A DNA stretch of 64,000 bases from Mycolicibacterium nivoides. Its GTDB lineage: Bacteria; Actinomycetota; Actinomycetes; Mycobacteriales; Mycobacteriaceae. Shown here piece by piece: positions 8,097 to 17,523 of the stretch; position 1 is the stretch's first letter; each line of letters opens with the position of its first letter. Under the pieces are notes generated by a model. That model made no database searches. It was not told the DNA's origin and saw only the letters and a program-made list of their open reading frames with translations. The DNA is taken from NCBI RefSeq assembly GCF_003855255.1, contig NZ_CP034072.1, positions 2,007,238-2,071,237 of the forward strand. Direction: 5' to 3'. The translations under genes and the position numbers were made by a program.

Positions 8097-8477
8097 ATGA
8101 TCCGCTTTCTGCTGCGCATCGCGATCTTCCTGGGTTCATCGGCCATCGGCTTACTCGTCGCCGCGTGGCTGGTTCCCGGGGTCTCGGTGTCGGCATGGGG
8201 CTTCGTCACCGCGGTGGTGATCTTCGCCGTCGCACAGGCGATCCTGTCGCCGTTCTTCCTCAAGATGGCCAGCCGCTACGCGTCGGCGTTCCTGGGCGGA
8301 ATCGGGCTGGTCTCGACCCTGGTCGCGCTGATCCTGGCCTCGGTTCTCACCCACGGCCTCAGCATCCGCGGCATCGGCTCCTGGATCGCCGCCACCGTGG
8401 TGGTCTGGCTCGTCACGGCCGTGGCGACGGTGGTGTTGCCGGTGCTGTTCGTCAAGAAGAAGGTCGCCTCGAAGTAG
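8097..8477 (+). CDS. four-helix membrane protein, phage-holin-family-like
   Basis: The 126-residue protein is almost entirely hydrophobic, with four predicted helices (about 7-27, 34-55, 63-86 and 95-118), and ends in a Lys-rich cytosolic tail KKKVASK. Similar actinobacterial proteins are labelled phage holin family or DUF-type membrane proteins; a lytic role is not implied. The ATG has no Shine-Dalgarno, but a TACGCT -10-like box lies seven bases upstream, so a leaderless transcript is possible. The threonine aldolase gene starts 17 bases downstream on the same strand and could be cotranscribed. Confidence 0.7.
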   Translation: MIRFLLRIAIFLGSSAIGLLVAAWLVPGVSVSAWGFVTAVVIFAVAQAILSPFFLKMASRYASAFLGGIGLVSTLVALILASVLTHGLSIRGIGSWIAATVVVWLVTAVATVVLPVLFVKKKVASK

Positions 8478-8494
8478 CGCTCGTCGGTGGGATC

Positions 8495-9526
8495 ATGGCG
8501 GACGTGCCTTCTCACGCGTTCGCCTCGGACAATGCCGCGCCCGCACACCCGAAGGTGATCGACGCGATCGTCGCGGCCAACGACGGCGCCGTCGCGTCCT
8601 ACGGGAACGATCCCGTCACCCAGCGCGCGGCCGAGGCCATCAAGACGGCGTTCGACTCCCCCGGCGCCGAGGTGCTGTTCGCACTCACCGGCACGGCGGC
8701 CAACATCATCGCGCTCGCCACCGCGGTGCGGCCGTGGCAGGAGATCCTGTGCAGCGATATCGCGCACTCACTGGTTGACGAGGCCGGCGGACCGGTCCGG
8801 CTCTCCGGCGCCCCGGTGACGAAGCTGCCCAGTGACAACGGCCTGATCGACCCGGCCCTGCTCGATAGCCAGGTGGCACGCCGCGGGCCGGTTCACCACT
8901 CGCAGCCACGCATCGTCACCATCACCCAGTCCACCGAGAACGGCCGCGTCTGGGCCCCGCAAGCCATCAAGGACTTCATCGACCACGCCCACGATCTCGA
9001 TCTGCTCGTCCACATCGACGGCTCCCGCATCGGCAATGCGATTGCCGCGCTGGACATCTCTGCCCCGGCTGCCATCGCTGACGCCGACATCGTCACCGTC
9101 GGCGGTACCAAGAACGGCATGCTGATGGGCGACGCGATCCTGGTGCGCCGTCCCGAGTTGTTCGATGGAATTCAGTTCGTGCAGAAGCAGATTGGCCAGC
9201 TCGCCAGCAAGCAGCGTTTCATCGCGGCGCAGTTCGAGGCGATATTGAACGACGGGCTGTGGCTGCAGACGGCCGCCCACGCCAACCGGATGGCCACCCG
9301 GCTCAGTGCAGGCTTGCAGGCACTCGGCCTGACGCTGACCTGCCCCACGGAAGCCAACGAGATCTTCGTCGACCTCGACCCAACCGCCTACGCCGCGGTC
9401 TCGTCCGGCTACGCCGTCCACCGGCCCGACCCGCTGCGGTCCGCCGTGCGGTTCGTCTGTTCGTGGGCGACCACCGAGGCCGAAGTCGACGGCGTTCTAC
9501 GACTGTTGGCATCGAAAACGGTGTAG
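8495..9526 (+). CDS. low-specificity L-threonine aldolase
   Basis: This 343-residue protein is a fold-type I PLP enzyme of the threonine aldolase family, splitting L-threonine or allo-threonine into glycine and acetaldehyde in the cytosol. Visible landmarks are the cofactor pocket around ALTGTAANIIAL (residues 63-74), the strand LLVHIDGSRIGNA with the Asp that pairs with the PLP nitrogen (near 175), and the Schiff-base Lys206 in VGGTKNG. The length is normal for the family. The start at the ATG is supported by MADVPSHAFASDNAAPAHP, the usual N-terminus; the frame is open upstream only because it shadows the previous gene. Some members act on other beta-hydroxy amino acids. Confidence 0.88.
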   Translation: MADVPSHAFASDNAAPAHPKVIDAIVAANDGAVASYGNDPVTQRAAEAIKTAFDSPGAEVLFALTGTAANIIALATAVRPWQEILCSDIAHSLVDEAGGPVRLSGAPVTKLPSDNGLIDPALLDSQVARRGPVHHSQPRIVTITQSTENGRVWAPQAIKDFIDHAHDLDLLVHIDGSRIGNAIAALDISAPAAIADADIVTVGGTKNGMLMGDAILVRRPELFDGIQFVQKQIGQLASKQRFIAAQFEAILNDGLWLQTAAHANRMATRLSAGLQALGLTLTCPTEANEIFVDLDPTAYAAVSSGYAVHRPDPLRSAVRFVCSWATTEAEVDGVLRLLASKTV

Positions 9527-9556
9527 CGCCGAACCCTGGCGCGGGACCATGAAGCG

Positions 9557-10756
9557 ATGAAGGCGTCGCGCCTCATCGTCGCAACAGCACTGGCCATCGT
9601 GAGCTGTTCAGCCTCGGCGCCGGCGGCCCTCAAGTCCATCGACTCGGCCAATTTCCAGACGGTCGTGGAGAACGCCGCCGCCACGATGCGCGTACCGGGG
9701 GCACTGGTTCTGCTGCAAACCCCAAAGGGCACGTTCGTCGCCAAGGTTGGTACCACCGAACTGGGCACGACCTCGCCTCCACAACCCGATACCCACTTCC
9801 GGATCGCCTCCAACACCAAGACCATGACGGCCGCGTTGATCCTGCTGCTGGCCCAGGACGGCAAGGTCACGCTGGACGATCCGATCGCGGAGTATGTGCC
9901 CCGCGTCCCCGACGGCAACGCCATCACGCTGGCCGATCTGCTGACGATGCGCAGCGGGCTGTACTGCTACACGTTCGCACCGGAACTGTCGGCCCAACTC
10001 GACGCCGATCCGGCCAGGGCCTGGACCCCGGCACAGGTGCTGGCGATCGCGTTCGACCATCCGCCGAATGCGCCGCCGGGCACCGCCTATGAATATTGCA
10101 ACACCAACTACGCGCTGCTGGGCCTGGCGGCGGAGAAAGCCGGCGGCTCCCCGCTGGCCGAGCAGTTCGACCGCCGCTTGTTCGGCCCACTCGGGATGCA
10201 TGACACCACGCTGCCGGCGGCCGGCGACCCCTCCCTGCCCGAGCCGTACGCGCACGGGTACATGTACGGAAAGACTTTGTACGCGTTGGTCGATGAGCCC
10301 TATCCAGCCGATCTGGTGGCGGCAGCGCGGGCCGGGACGCTGCCGCCGATCGATTACACCCATCAGAATCCGTCGTATGCCACCGCGGCCGGCGGTGCCA
10401 TCTCCACCACCGACGACCTGGCGATCTGGATCCGGGCACTCGTCACCGGCGCCGTGTTCGACGGACAGTTCACCCAGCGATGGCGCGAGAGCCTGCGTCC
10501 CGAAGATCCGGACCACCCCGACGGCCAACAGTACGGCTACGGCATCAGCTATCAGCGGTTCGGCCCGCATGCGGCGATGTACTACCACGGCGGCGAACTT
10601 CCCGGATTCAACTCGTTCATCGGGTTCGACCCGGATAACGATGTGGCACTGGTCATCTGGACGAATCTGACGCTGTCGCCGGAAGGCAAGACCACGGCAA
10701 ACGCGCTGCTGCCCACTGTGCTCGACCAGGTTTACACCGGCCTGAACCTGGGCTAG
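9557..10756 (+). CDS. exported serine hydrolase, class C beta-lactamase/DD-peptidase-like
   Basis: The 399-residue protein has an N-terminal signal; VSCSAS near residue 17 could be a lipobox. It carries the penicillin-recognising motifs in order: S85-N-T-K88 (SxxK with the nucleophile), Y180-C-N (YxN), and HGGELPG near residue 345 in place of KTG. That set defines the esterase/beta-lactamase class C-like group, also including DD-carboxypeptidases and lipid esterases. It should act outside the membrane. Substrate is unknown, and resistance should not be assumed from the family. The gene ends four bases inside the convergent AhpD-like gene, so the two stop codons interlock. Confidence 0.85.
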   Translation: MKASRLIVATALAIVSCSASAPAALKSIDSANFQTVVENAAATMRVPGALVLLQTPKGTFVAKVGTTELGTTSPPQPDTHFRIASNTKTMTAALILLLAQDGKVTLDDPIAEYVPRVPDGNAITLADLLTMRSGLYCYTFAPELSAQLDADPARAWTPAQVLAIAFDHPPNAPPGTAYEYCNTNYALLGLAAEKAGGSPLAEQFDRRLFGPLGMHDTTLPAAGDPSLPEPYAHGYMYGKTLYALVDEPYPADLVAAARAGTLPPIDYTHQNPSYATAAGGAISTTDDLAIWIRALVTGAVFDGQFTQRWRESLRPEDPDHPDGQQYGYGISYQRFGPHAAMYYHGGELPGFNSFIGFDPDNDVALVIWTNLTLSPEGKTTANALLPTVLDQVYTGLNLG

Positions 10757-11583
10757 CTGTAGATCGGCTGCCCGTCGGCGCCCAGCCGGTACTCCTCGGT
10801 GCCCTCGTCGATGCGGGCGGCGTCGGCGCCCAGCGCCACGGCCACCTTGTTGCACGCGTTGCGCATGACATCGAGGGTCAGCTCGACCGCCTCTTCCTGC
10901 GAAAAGTGTTGACGTAGTTCCTCACCGGACACCTGGGCCGGGGTCCAGATGAGCGCGTCGACATAGCGCAGTGCGGCCTTGTGGCGATCGGACAGGTCGG
11001 AGTTCTCGAAGTCGTCTATGCCGTCATAGTCCGACTCGGTGGCACCGGCCTCCAGTGCCGCGGCCTCCCGCAGCGACTTGCACAGCCGGCAGTTGTGCTG
11101 GCGGGCCCCGCGCAGCCGCACGATCTCGGAGGTCACCGGGTCCAGTTCGCGCAGCCGGCCGACGGCCGGGACGAAGGTGTCCAGCACATAGTCCGCCGGG
11201 TTGGTGTCGTGGTCCCAGTCGACAGGGCCTGCGGGCCAGTCCACGCCCAGGGAGGACAGCCCGGCACGCATCCGCGGCACGAAATCGGCCACATAGATCA
11301 GCGTCGTCACCGTGAACACGTCTCGCCCGAGAAGATCAGCGAAGGCGGCCCGCTGCGCGGTGTTGATGCCCGTGACGTCGATGCTGAACTGCTCGGCGAA
11401 CTCGGTCACCATCGGGTCGACGGCGCCGCCGCGCGTCTCGGCAGGCAGGGGCGGCAACCCCAGCGTCGAGGCACACACTTCACGCACCGCGGCATTGATA
11501 TCGGCCAGCCGCGGTGGCGATACCGCGACCAGGCCCGTCAACTCACTGAGCACATCGGCAGACACACCGGCAGTATCCATCAA
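10753..11583 (-). CDS. AhpD/carboxymuconolactone decarboxylase-family protein
   Basis: The 276-residue all-helical protein has the AhpD-like motif RQHNCRLCKSLREA, with a CxxC pair placed as in peroxidase-related alkylhydroperoxidase D proteins. It is longer than single-domain AhpD; an N-terminal helical half (residues 1-120) precedes the CxxC half, and DRHKAALRYVDALI follows, as in CMD-family helices. A thiol redox or peroxide-detoxifying role is the family expectation. The product starts MMDTAG; the second Met is equally possible as the start. It lies head-to-tail with the downstream side of the AsnC regulator and could be cotranscribed with it, with about 20 bases between them. Confidence 0.8.
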   Translation of the reverse strand: MMDTAGVSADVLSELTGLVAVSPPRLADINAAVREVCASTLGLPPLPAETRGGAVDPMVTEFAEQFSIDVTGINTAQRAAFADLLGRDVFTVTTLIYVADFVPRMRAGLSSLGVDWPAGPVDWDHDTNPADYVLDTFVPAVGRLRELDPVTSEIVRLRGARQHNCRLCKSLREAAALEAGATESDYDGIDDFENSDLSDRHKAALRYVDALIWTPAQVSGEELRQHFSQEEAVELTLDVMRNACNKVAVALGADAARIDEGTEEYRLGADGQPIYS

Positions 11584-11602
11584 CAGGGGCGCCGTCGTGC
11601 GA

Positions 11603-12517
11603 TTACCTGGGCACCGATTCCAACACCTCCAAACCCGAGGCGTAACTCTCCTTGACCACGTCCAGGTGGACCCAGCTGTCGACGACGCCGACCCCGGGCA
11701 GCGCCCGGATGGCGTCGAGGATCTCGACCAACTGCGCAGCCGAAAACGCCCGCACGGTGGCCAGCAGATCGAACCGGCCGAGCGTGCGGGCCACGAAGAT
11801 GACCGACCGCATGCCCCGAAGTGCCGACACCACCTCGTCCCCGGCTCCGGTCAGCCGGATACCGAGCCCGAGCGCACTTTGACGGTCCTGCCCGGAATGG
11901 CGAACCACGGCACCGATGCGCACCACCTGCGACTCGACCAACCGCACCACCCGCCGTCGCGCTCCCGCGGGTGAAAGGCCCACCGTCGCGGCGAGATCCA
12001 CATAGGAAGCCCGCCCGTCGTCCTGCAGCGCGCGCAGCAGGGCCAGGTCCAGATCGTCGACCTCGACGCTGACGTCACCGACCGGTCCGACGACGTCGCG
12101 CAATACCTCGACGTAGGTGAGCGTGTCGACACCCACGACACCCGCCATCGCGCGCAACTCGGCGATCACACCGTCGATGTCTCGGATCGACCCGACCCGC
12201 ACCTCGGCGATCAACCCGTACGCACCGCTCGTCAGCGACAGGAACGCGACGTCGACGCGCTGGGCCAGACTCGCCGCGATCGGCGCAACCGGTCCGTCGA
12301 CCATCACGCTCACATGGGCCAGGGCTCCACGGCCGAGCACGGCGGGATGCACGACACCACGGATCACAACCTGCCCGCCGTCGATGAGGCGCTGGGTCCG
12401 GGCCGCCGCCGCCGATCGCGACAAGCCCACGCGCTGGGCGATATCGCGGTGAGTCAGCCGCCCATCACCTTCGAGCAGGCTGATGATCTCCTCGTCCACC
12501 TCGTCCATCGGGGCCAC
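11603..12517 (-). CDS. Lrp/AsnC regulator with two tandem units
   Basis: The 304-residue protein holds two AsnC-type units in tandem: helix-turn-helix 1 (residues 5-50, HRDIAQRVGLSRSAAAARTQRL) with a RAM-like ligand domain, then a second HTH (about 155-200, YVDLAATVGLSPAGARRRVVRL) with a second ligand domain. Most Lrp/AsnC proteins have one unit and about 150 residues, so this is a pseudo-dimer. It is divergent from the ureohydrolase-ThDP enzyme-symporter operon, and the family usually senses amino acids, so it probably controls that operon in response to arginine or a guanidino acid. The start may be at residue 4 (MDEVDEE). Confidence 0.85.
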   Translation of the reverse strand: MAPMDEVDEEIISLLEGDGRLTHRDIAQRVGLSRSAAAARTQRLIDGGQVVIRGVVHPAVLGRGALAHVSVMVDGPVAPIAASLAQRVDVAFLSLTSGAYGLIAEVRVGSIRDIDGVIAELRAMAGVVGVDTLTYVEVLRDVVGPVGDVSVEVDDLDLALLRALQDDGRASYVDLAATVGLSPAGARRRVVRLVESQVVRIGAVVRHSGQDRQSALGLGIRLTGAGDEVVSALRGMRSVIFVARTLGRFDLLATVRAFSAAQLVEILDAIRALPGVGVVDSWVHLDVVKESYASGLEVLESVPR

Positions 12518-12580
12518 CGCCTGAAAATCGGTCGAAAAATTTTCCTCACAAATCTACCGGCAAAACGATCGCTGAGGCGT

Positions 12581-12600
12581 TCAGAAGACGCTCCTTCTGA
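12581..12600. promoter_or_regulatory. inverted repeat, candidate operator of the tandem AsnC regulator
   Basis: TCAGAAG and CTTCTGA form perfect 7-base arms around a 6-base centre in the AT-rich divergent region between regulator and ureohydrolase operon, 64 bases upstream of the regulator start. Size and location fit an Lrp/AsnC operator, but the centre is not the usual AT-rich type, so the assignment is tentative. Confidence 0.4.
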
Positions 12601-12780
12601 TCTAAATGACGCGTGCTGCAGGCATATCAAAATTATCCACGCGTGAGTCACGATCGAATCGATTGCATGCTCTGATCTGCGGGTTTACCGTAACGCACAT
12701 CACATTCACTTCGGGCAATGTGTCATCGCCACGAGTGACGACACACCTGAACGCGCCCCAACCGCAGAGGAAGTGACAGC

Positions 12781-13740
12781 ATGACCGCCCCGATCGGCCC
12801 CGTCGACGCATCGAAGATCCCGCGCTTCGCCGGCCCGGCCACCTTCGCCCGCCTGCCTCGTCTCGACCAGGTGACCAAGGCCTCCCAGAAGGCAGACGTT
12901 GTCGTCGTCGGAATTCCTTTCGATTCCGGCGTCTCCTACCGGCCGGGCGCCCGGTTCGGCCCCACCCACGTGCGCGAGTCCTCACGCCTGCTGCGCCCCT
13001 ACAACCCCGCGATGGACGTGTCTCCGTTCGAGCTCATCCAGGTCGCCGATGCCGGTGATATCGCGGTGAACCCCTTCAACATTCACGAGGCCATCGAGAC
13101 CATCGAGGGTGCGGCCCGTGACCTCACCTCCGACGGCACCAAGCTGGTGACCATCGGCGGTGACCACACCATCGCGCTGCCCTTGCTGCGCGCGGCCGCC
13201 GCCAAGCACGGCCCCGTCGCGCTGGTGCATTTCGATGCCCACCTGGACACCTGGGACACCTACTTCGGCGCCGAGTACACCCACGGCACACCGTTCCGCC
13301 GCGCCGTCGAAGAAGGCATCCTCGACACCGAGGCACTGTCACACGTCGGCACCCGCGGGCCGTTGTACGGCAAGAAGGATCTTGAGGACGACCGCCGCTT
13401 CGGGTTCGGCATCGTCACCTCGTCCGACGTGTACTACCAGGGCGTGCGCGAAGTTGTCGACAAACTCCGGCAGCGGCTCGGGAACCGACCCGTCTACGTG
13501 TCGATCGACATCGACGTGCTCGACCCGGCCCACGCCCCCGGCACCGGCACACCCGAGGCCGGCGGCATGACGAGCCGCGAGCTGCTGGAGATCCTGCGCG
13601 GTTTCCGCGGGCTGAACCTGGTGGGCGCCGACGTCGTGGAGGTCGCCCCGGCCTACGACCATGCCGAGATCACCGGCATCGCCGCGTCACACGTCGCCTA
13701 TGACCTGGTGTCCCTGCTGGCCTTGGGGCCCGATGCGTAA
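12781..13740 (+). CDS. speB: agmatinase/guanidinobutyrase-family ureohydrolase
   Basis: The 319-residue protein is a binuclear Mn2+ ureohydrolase, releasing urea from a guanidino compound. All metal ligands are present: GGDHT (His129), FDAHLD (Asp152, His154, Asp156) and [10 protein letters not shown] (Asp243, Asp245). The set is of the agmatinase type rather than arginase. A partner ThDP decarboxylase-like gene and a solute symporter follow, so 4-guanidinobutyrate is as likely a substrate as agmatine; putrescine genes are absent. GAGGAAGTG precedes the ATG. The stop overlaps the next start by eight bases, implying cotranslation. The symbol follows family usage and does not prove the substrate. 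Confidence 0.88.
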   Translation: MTAPIGPVDASKIPRFAGPATFARLPRLDQVTKASQKADVVVVGIPFDSGVSYRPGARFGPTHVRESSRLLRPYNPAMDVSPFELIQVADAGDIAVNPFNIHEAIETIEGAARDLTSDGTKLVTIGGDHTIALPLLRAAAAKHGPVALVHFDAHLDTWDTYFGAEYTHGTPFRRAVEEGILDTEALSHVGTRGPLYGKKDLEDDRRFGFGIVTSSDVYYQGVREVVDKLRQRLGNRPVYVSIDIDVLDPAHAPGTGTPEAGGMTSRELLEILRGFRGLNLVGADVVEVAPAYDHAEITGIAASHVAYDLVSLLALGPDA

Positions 13741-15337
13741 CGGCGGCGACCTCGTCGTCGAAACCCTTACCGCGCTGGGTGTCTCGCATGTGTTCGGCAT
13801 CCCCGGCCAGAACGCGCTGGGCCTGTTCGACGCCATCCGGCGCAGTGACCTGACGTTCGTCAGCTCCCGGGTGGAGAACAACTCCGCGTTCGGCGCCGAC
13901 GGGTACAGCAGGGTCACCGGCGAGGTCGGCGTGCTGTTCCTGTCCACCGGCCCCGGTGCGTTGACCGCGCTGGGCGCGCTGCAGGAGGCTTACGCCACCG
14001 GGGTGCCGGTGCTCGTGATCGCCAGCCAGGTACCGCGATCGGGCATGGGCCTGCGCCGCGGCATGCTGCACCAACTCGATGATCAGAAGGCCAGCGCGGT
14101 CAACGTCACCAAAAGCGTCGCGACGGTGCGCCACGCCGCCGAGATTCCCAGTCTGATCGCCGACGCCTACGCGTTGGCCCGCTCGGCTCCCGCCGGGCCG
14201 ACCTGGGTGGAGATCCCGCAGGACGTCCTGCTGGAGCCGACGGCGGTGCCGCCGGTGGCCGCGCTCGATGTGGCACCGACGCAACGTACCCCGCGGTCCG
14301 AGTTGATCCTGGAAGCCGCGGCACTGCTGAATTCCGCGCAGCGACCGGTCATCTTGGCCGGCGGCGGTGTCCGCCGGTCCGCCGGAGGATCCGAAGCGTT
14401 GGTGGAGCTGGCCGAAAAGCTCGGTGCCCCCGTGGTTTCCACGGTCGGCGGCAAGGGCGCCATCGCCTTCGACCACCCGCTGTCGGCTGCCTCGTGGATC
14501 GAGGACCGCTACACCACCGAGATGCTGGAGGACGCTGACGTACTGGTAGCCGTCGGCACCGCGATGGGTGAGGTCACCAGCAACTACTTCACATTCGCCC
14601 CGCACGGCCGTCTCATCCACATCGACGCCGAGGCGCGCGTACTGGAGGCCAACCACCCCGCCCTGGCCATCCACGCAGACGCCGCGCAGGCCATGCGTGC
14701 GCTGGCCGATCAGGTTGAGTCGCGCGACAACTCGGCGGGCGCCGCCCAGGCCGCGGAGTTGCGAAAGGCTGTGCAGGACAGGCTTGCCGGGCAGGACGTG
14801 GCCACCGAACTGCAGCTGATGGCCGACCTTCGGGCCGCGGTGCCCTCGGGCACCCACACCTTCTGGGACATGACGATCGCCGGCTACTGGGCCTGGTCGG
14901 TGTGGGACCCGCAAGACGGTGGGTTCCATTCCGCCCAGGGCGCAGGCGGTTTGGGTTTCGCGTTTCCGGCCGCGCTCGCCGCGGCGATCGCCACCGGCCG
15001 GCGTACCTTCGCGGTGTCCGGTGACGGCGGGGGCATGTACTCGATCGCCGAACTGGCCACCGCCCGTCAGCACGACGCCAACGTCACCTGGCTGATCGTC
15101 GACGACGGCGGCTACGGCATCCTGCGCGAGTACATGACCGCCGAGTTCGGTACCGCGACCGCCACTGAACTGGCCCGGCCCGACTTCGCCCGACTCGCAG
15201 CCAGTTTCGGGATACCAGCGCACACCGCCACGCCCGACAACGTCGGCGAGATCGTGGCCGCCACATTCGACACCGACGGTCCGGCGGTGGTTGTCCTGCC
15301 CGCAGTGCTGAAGATGTTCGCTCCCACTCACCTCTGA
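13733..15337 (+). CDS. ThDP-dependent decarboxylase-like enzyme (possible 2-ketoarginine decarboxylase)
   Basis: The 534-residue protein has the three domains of ThDP enzymes such as benzoylformate decarboxylase and acetolactate synthase: N-terminal pyrimidine-binding domain with the activating Glu48 (SSRVENNS), a central domain with ILAGGGV, and a C-terminal pyrophosphate domain with G430-D-G. The usual NN of the metal motif reads DDGGYG. In Pseudomonas the arginine transaminase route uses a ThDP 2-ketoarginine decarboxylase (AruI) upstream of guanidinobutyrase, and the neighbour here is a ureohydrolase, so that job is inferred. The ATG at 13733 overlaps the previous stop. Without that context it would only be called a benzoylformate-decarboxylase-like protein. 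Confidence 0.8.
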   Translation: MRNGGDLVVETLTALGVSHVFGIPGQNALGLFDAIRRSDLTFVSSRVENNSAFGADGYSRVTGEVGVLFLSTGPGALTALGALQEAYATGVPVLVIASQVPRSGMGLRRGMLHQLDDQKASAVNVTKSVATVRHAAEIPSLIADAYALARSAPAGPTWVEIPQDVLLEPTAVPPVAALDVAPTQRTPRSELILEAAALLNSAQRPVILAGGGVRRSAGGSEALVELAEKLGAPVVSTVGGKGAIAFDHPLSAASWIEDRYTTEMLEDADVLVAVGTAMGEVTSNYFTFAPHGRLIHIDAEARVLEANHPALAIHADAAQAMRALADQVESRDNSAGAAQAAELRKAVQDRLAGQDVATELQLMADLRAAVPSGTHTFWDMTIAGYWAWSVWDPQDGGFHSAQGAGGLGFAFPAALAAAIATGRRTFAVSGDGGGMYSIAELATARQHDANVTWLIVDDGGYGILREYMTAEFGTATATELARPDFARLAASFGIPAHTATPDNVGEIVAATFDTDGPAVVVLPAVLKMFAPTHL

Positions 15338-15353
15338 CCGAAGGATTGACATC

Positions 15354-16829
15354 GTGGGTAAACCAGTCGATATCGCGATCGTCGTGATCTATCTCCTCGC
15401 GATGCTCGCCTTCGGGTTCTGGGGCAAGTCCCGGACCAAGGACTCCGCGGACTTCCTGGTCGCGGGCCGACGCCTCGGGCCCACGTTGTACACGGGCACC
15501 ATGGCGGCCGTCGTACTCGGCGGCGCCTCGACCGTCGGCGGCGTGGGCCTGGGCTATAAGTGGGGAGTTTCCGGCATGTGGCTGGTGGTGGCGATCGCCA
15601 TCGGCCTGCTGGCCCTGAGCCTGTTCTTCGCCGGACCCATTCAGCGCCTTCGCGTCTACACCGTCGCGCAGATGCTGAGCCTGCGCTACGGAGTCGACGC
15701 GACGTCGGCCTCCGGGCTGGTCATGGCCGCCTACACGCTGATGCTGTCGGTCACCTCGACCATCGCCTACGCGACGGTGTTCAACGTGCTGTTCGGCACG
15801 GGCCGAACGCTTTCGGTGATCATCGGCGGCGTGGTCGTCATGCTGTACTCGTCGATCGGCGGCATGTGGTCCATCACCCTGACCGACATGGTTCAGTTCG
15901 TCCTCAAGACGATCGGCGTGTTCTTCCTGCTGCTGCCGTTCACCTGGCACCGGGCCGGCGGCTTCGACGGCATCCGGGAACGCGCCGGTGATGCGGTGTT
16001 CGACCTGACCGCGATCGGCACCGACACCATCATCACGTTCTTCGTGGTCTACAGCTTCGGAATGCTGATCGGACAGGACATCTGGCAGCGGGTGTTCACC
16101 GCACGCTCCCCCCAGGTCGCCCGATGGGGCGGAACGACGGCTGCGCTCTACTGCGTGCTCTACGGAATCGCCGGGGCGTTGATCGGCCTGGCCGCATCGA
16201 CCTTCATGCCCGACGTCAAGGCCAAGGACGACGTGTACGCCCAGATCGCGGAAGCGATCCTGCCCGTGGGGATCAGCGGCATCGTGCTCGCCGCGGCCGT
16301 CGCCGCGATGATGTCGACCGCATCGGGCGCGCTGATCGCGACCGCCACGGTGGCCCGCACCGACATAAAGCCGCTGTTGCTGCGCCTGATGGGCCGCAGC
16401 CCGGCCGAGGCCGAAAACCCGGAGGTGGACGTGCATTCCGACCGCCGGTACGTCGCGGTGCTCGGCATCGTCGTCATCATCATCGCCGCACTGCTCAACG
16501 ACGTGGTCGGTGCGCTGACCATCGCCTACGACATCCTCGTCGGCGGCTTGCTGGTGCCGATCCTCGGCGGGTTCCTGTGGAAGCGGGCCACCGGTGCCGG
16601 TGCGTTGGCGGCGATGGCGGTCGGAACGCTCGTCACGCTGGGCACCATGGCGGTCGTCGGGGACGTGCTGGCCAACGAGCCCATCTACTACGGCCTGGTG
16701 TCCAGCCTGATCACCTACATCGTTGTCAGCCTGGCGACTCCCCGCACGTCCACCGAAGTACTGCAGGTGTGGGACGACCGACTGGCCGGGCGCGACACCG
16801 CCGAGGTCGACGAGGTGGCCGCTACCTAG
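15354..16829 (+). CDS. sodium/solute symporter (SSS family)
   Basis: The 491-residue membrane protein has about 13 helices and the SSS pattern: an early DFLVAGRRLGP segment, the GGASTVGGVGLGYKWG stretch, and Na+-site Ser/Thr-rich helix AAMMSTASGALIATATV near residues 310-330. It imports an organic solute with Na+. It is the last gene of the operon with the ureohydrolase and ThDP enzyme, 16 bases after the latter, so it probably takes up the pathway substrate (arginine, agmatine or guanidinobutyrate). The start is GTG with AAGGAT seven bases upstream. Its end overlaps the convergent YwaF-like gene by eight bases. Confidence 0.88.
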   Translation: MGKPVDIAIVVIYLLAMLAFGFWGKSRTKDSADFLVAGRRLGPTLYTGTMAAVVLGGASTVGGVGLGYKWGVSGMWLVVAIAIGLLALSLFFAGPIQRLRVYTVAQMLSLRYGVDATSASGLVMAAYTLMLSVTSTIAYATVFNVLFGTGRTLSVIIGGVVVMLYSSIGGMWSITLTDMVQFVLKTIGVFFLLLPFTWHRAGGFDGIRERAGDAVFDLTAIGTDTIITFFVVYSFGMLIGQDIWQRVFTARSPQVARWGGTTAALYCVLYGIAGALIGLAASTFMPDVKAKDDVYAQIAEAILPVGISGIVLAAAVAAMMSTASGALIATATVARTDIKPLLLRLMGRSPAEAENPEVDVHSDRRYVAVLGIVVIIIAALLNDVVGALTIAYDILVGGLLVPILGGFLWKRATGAGALAAMAVGTLVTLGTMAVVGDVLANEPIYYGLVSSLITYIVVSLATPRTSTEVLQVWDDRLAGRDTAEVDEVAAT

Positions 16830-17508
16830 CCTCGCGCCGTTCCCACGGCCAGGTCATGAGCGCCCACACCACAGCCACCAACGCACTGGCCACCAGGACG
16901 TAGACGGGCCACGGACCCATCAGATCGAGAAGCGACGCGGTGGCGGGTCTGGCGTTGAGGAACCCATAGTTGGTATCCGCGATTCTGTTGAACGTCATGG
17001 TGACTCCGGCCCACACCACCGTCACCACGACCACGAACCGGTAGTCACGCCAATGCGGGCGCATGCCGCGACCCCAGGTCAGATAGATCGCCGTCCAGAC
17101 CACGAGCAGATGGATCGACCAGAACGCCAGGAACTCGTAGTGCGGGAAATCCGGGCTCTTGAGGACCGGTGAGATCAGCGCCTGCGTGCTCAGTACCAGA
17201 CCCCAGTAATACGTGAGCACGAATGCCCAGTGCCGCTGCGACCACAGCGCGTAGGCGCCGACGACAGTCGCCAGATCGGTCAAGCGCAATGGCACAGACC
17301 GTTCGATGGACGGCGGGATGAGCGTGTAGACGAGCATCGCGACGTAGATCGCGGCCGTCAGTGCACCGAGGATGCGGCCGAACACCCGGGAATGGTGTTC
17401 GGTCTGACGGCGGCCGAGCCAGACCACCAGCACAGCCCCGACGACAAACACGGCGATGGCGGTCCAGTGCGACGGACCGTAGGCCGTGAATTGCCGTCCC
17501 GACAGCAC
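16822..17508 (-). CDS. TIGR02206/YwaF-family integral membrane protein
   Basis: The 228-residue protein has six or seven predicted helices. It carries the family patterns PLRLTDLATVVGAYAL early on, and DTNYGFLNARP followed by LMGPWPVY near the C-terminus. These identify the YwaF/TIGR02206 family of unknown function, present in many Gram-positive bacteria. No catalytic residues are evident. It is followed on the same strand by nothing and preceded closely by tldE (16 bases between them), so it may be the last gene of a tldD-tldE-ywaF-like run. Confidence 0.8.
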   Translation of the reverse strand: MLSGRQFTAYGPSHWTAIAVFVVGAVLVVWLGRRQTEHHSRVFGRILGALTAAIYVAMLVYTLIPPSIERSVPLRLTDLATVVGAYALWSQRHWAFVLTYYWGLVLSTQALISPVLKSPDFPHYEFLAFWSIHLLVVWTAIYLTWGRGMRPHWRDYRFVVVVTVVWAGVTMTFNRIADTNYGFLNARPATASLLDLMGPWPVYVLVASALVAVVWALMTWPWERREAR

Positions 17509-17523
17509 ATCGGCCTCCCTAGC

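Noticed and set aside
13670..15352. 560-codon open frame on the minus strand
   Set aside because: Fully antisense to the ThDP enzyme gene, which has clear cofactor motifs; no RBS or domain.
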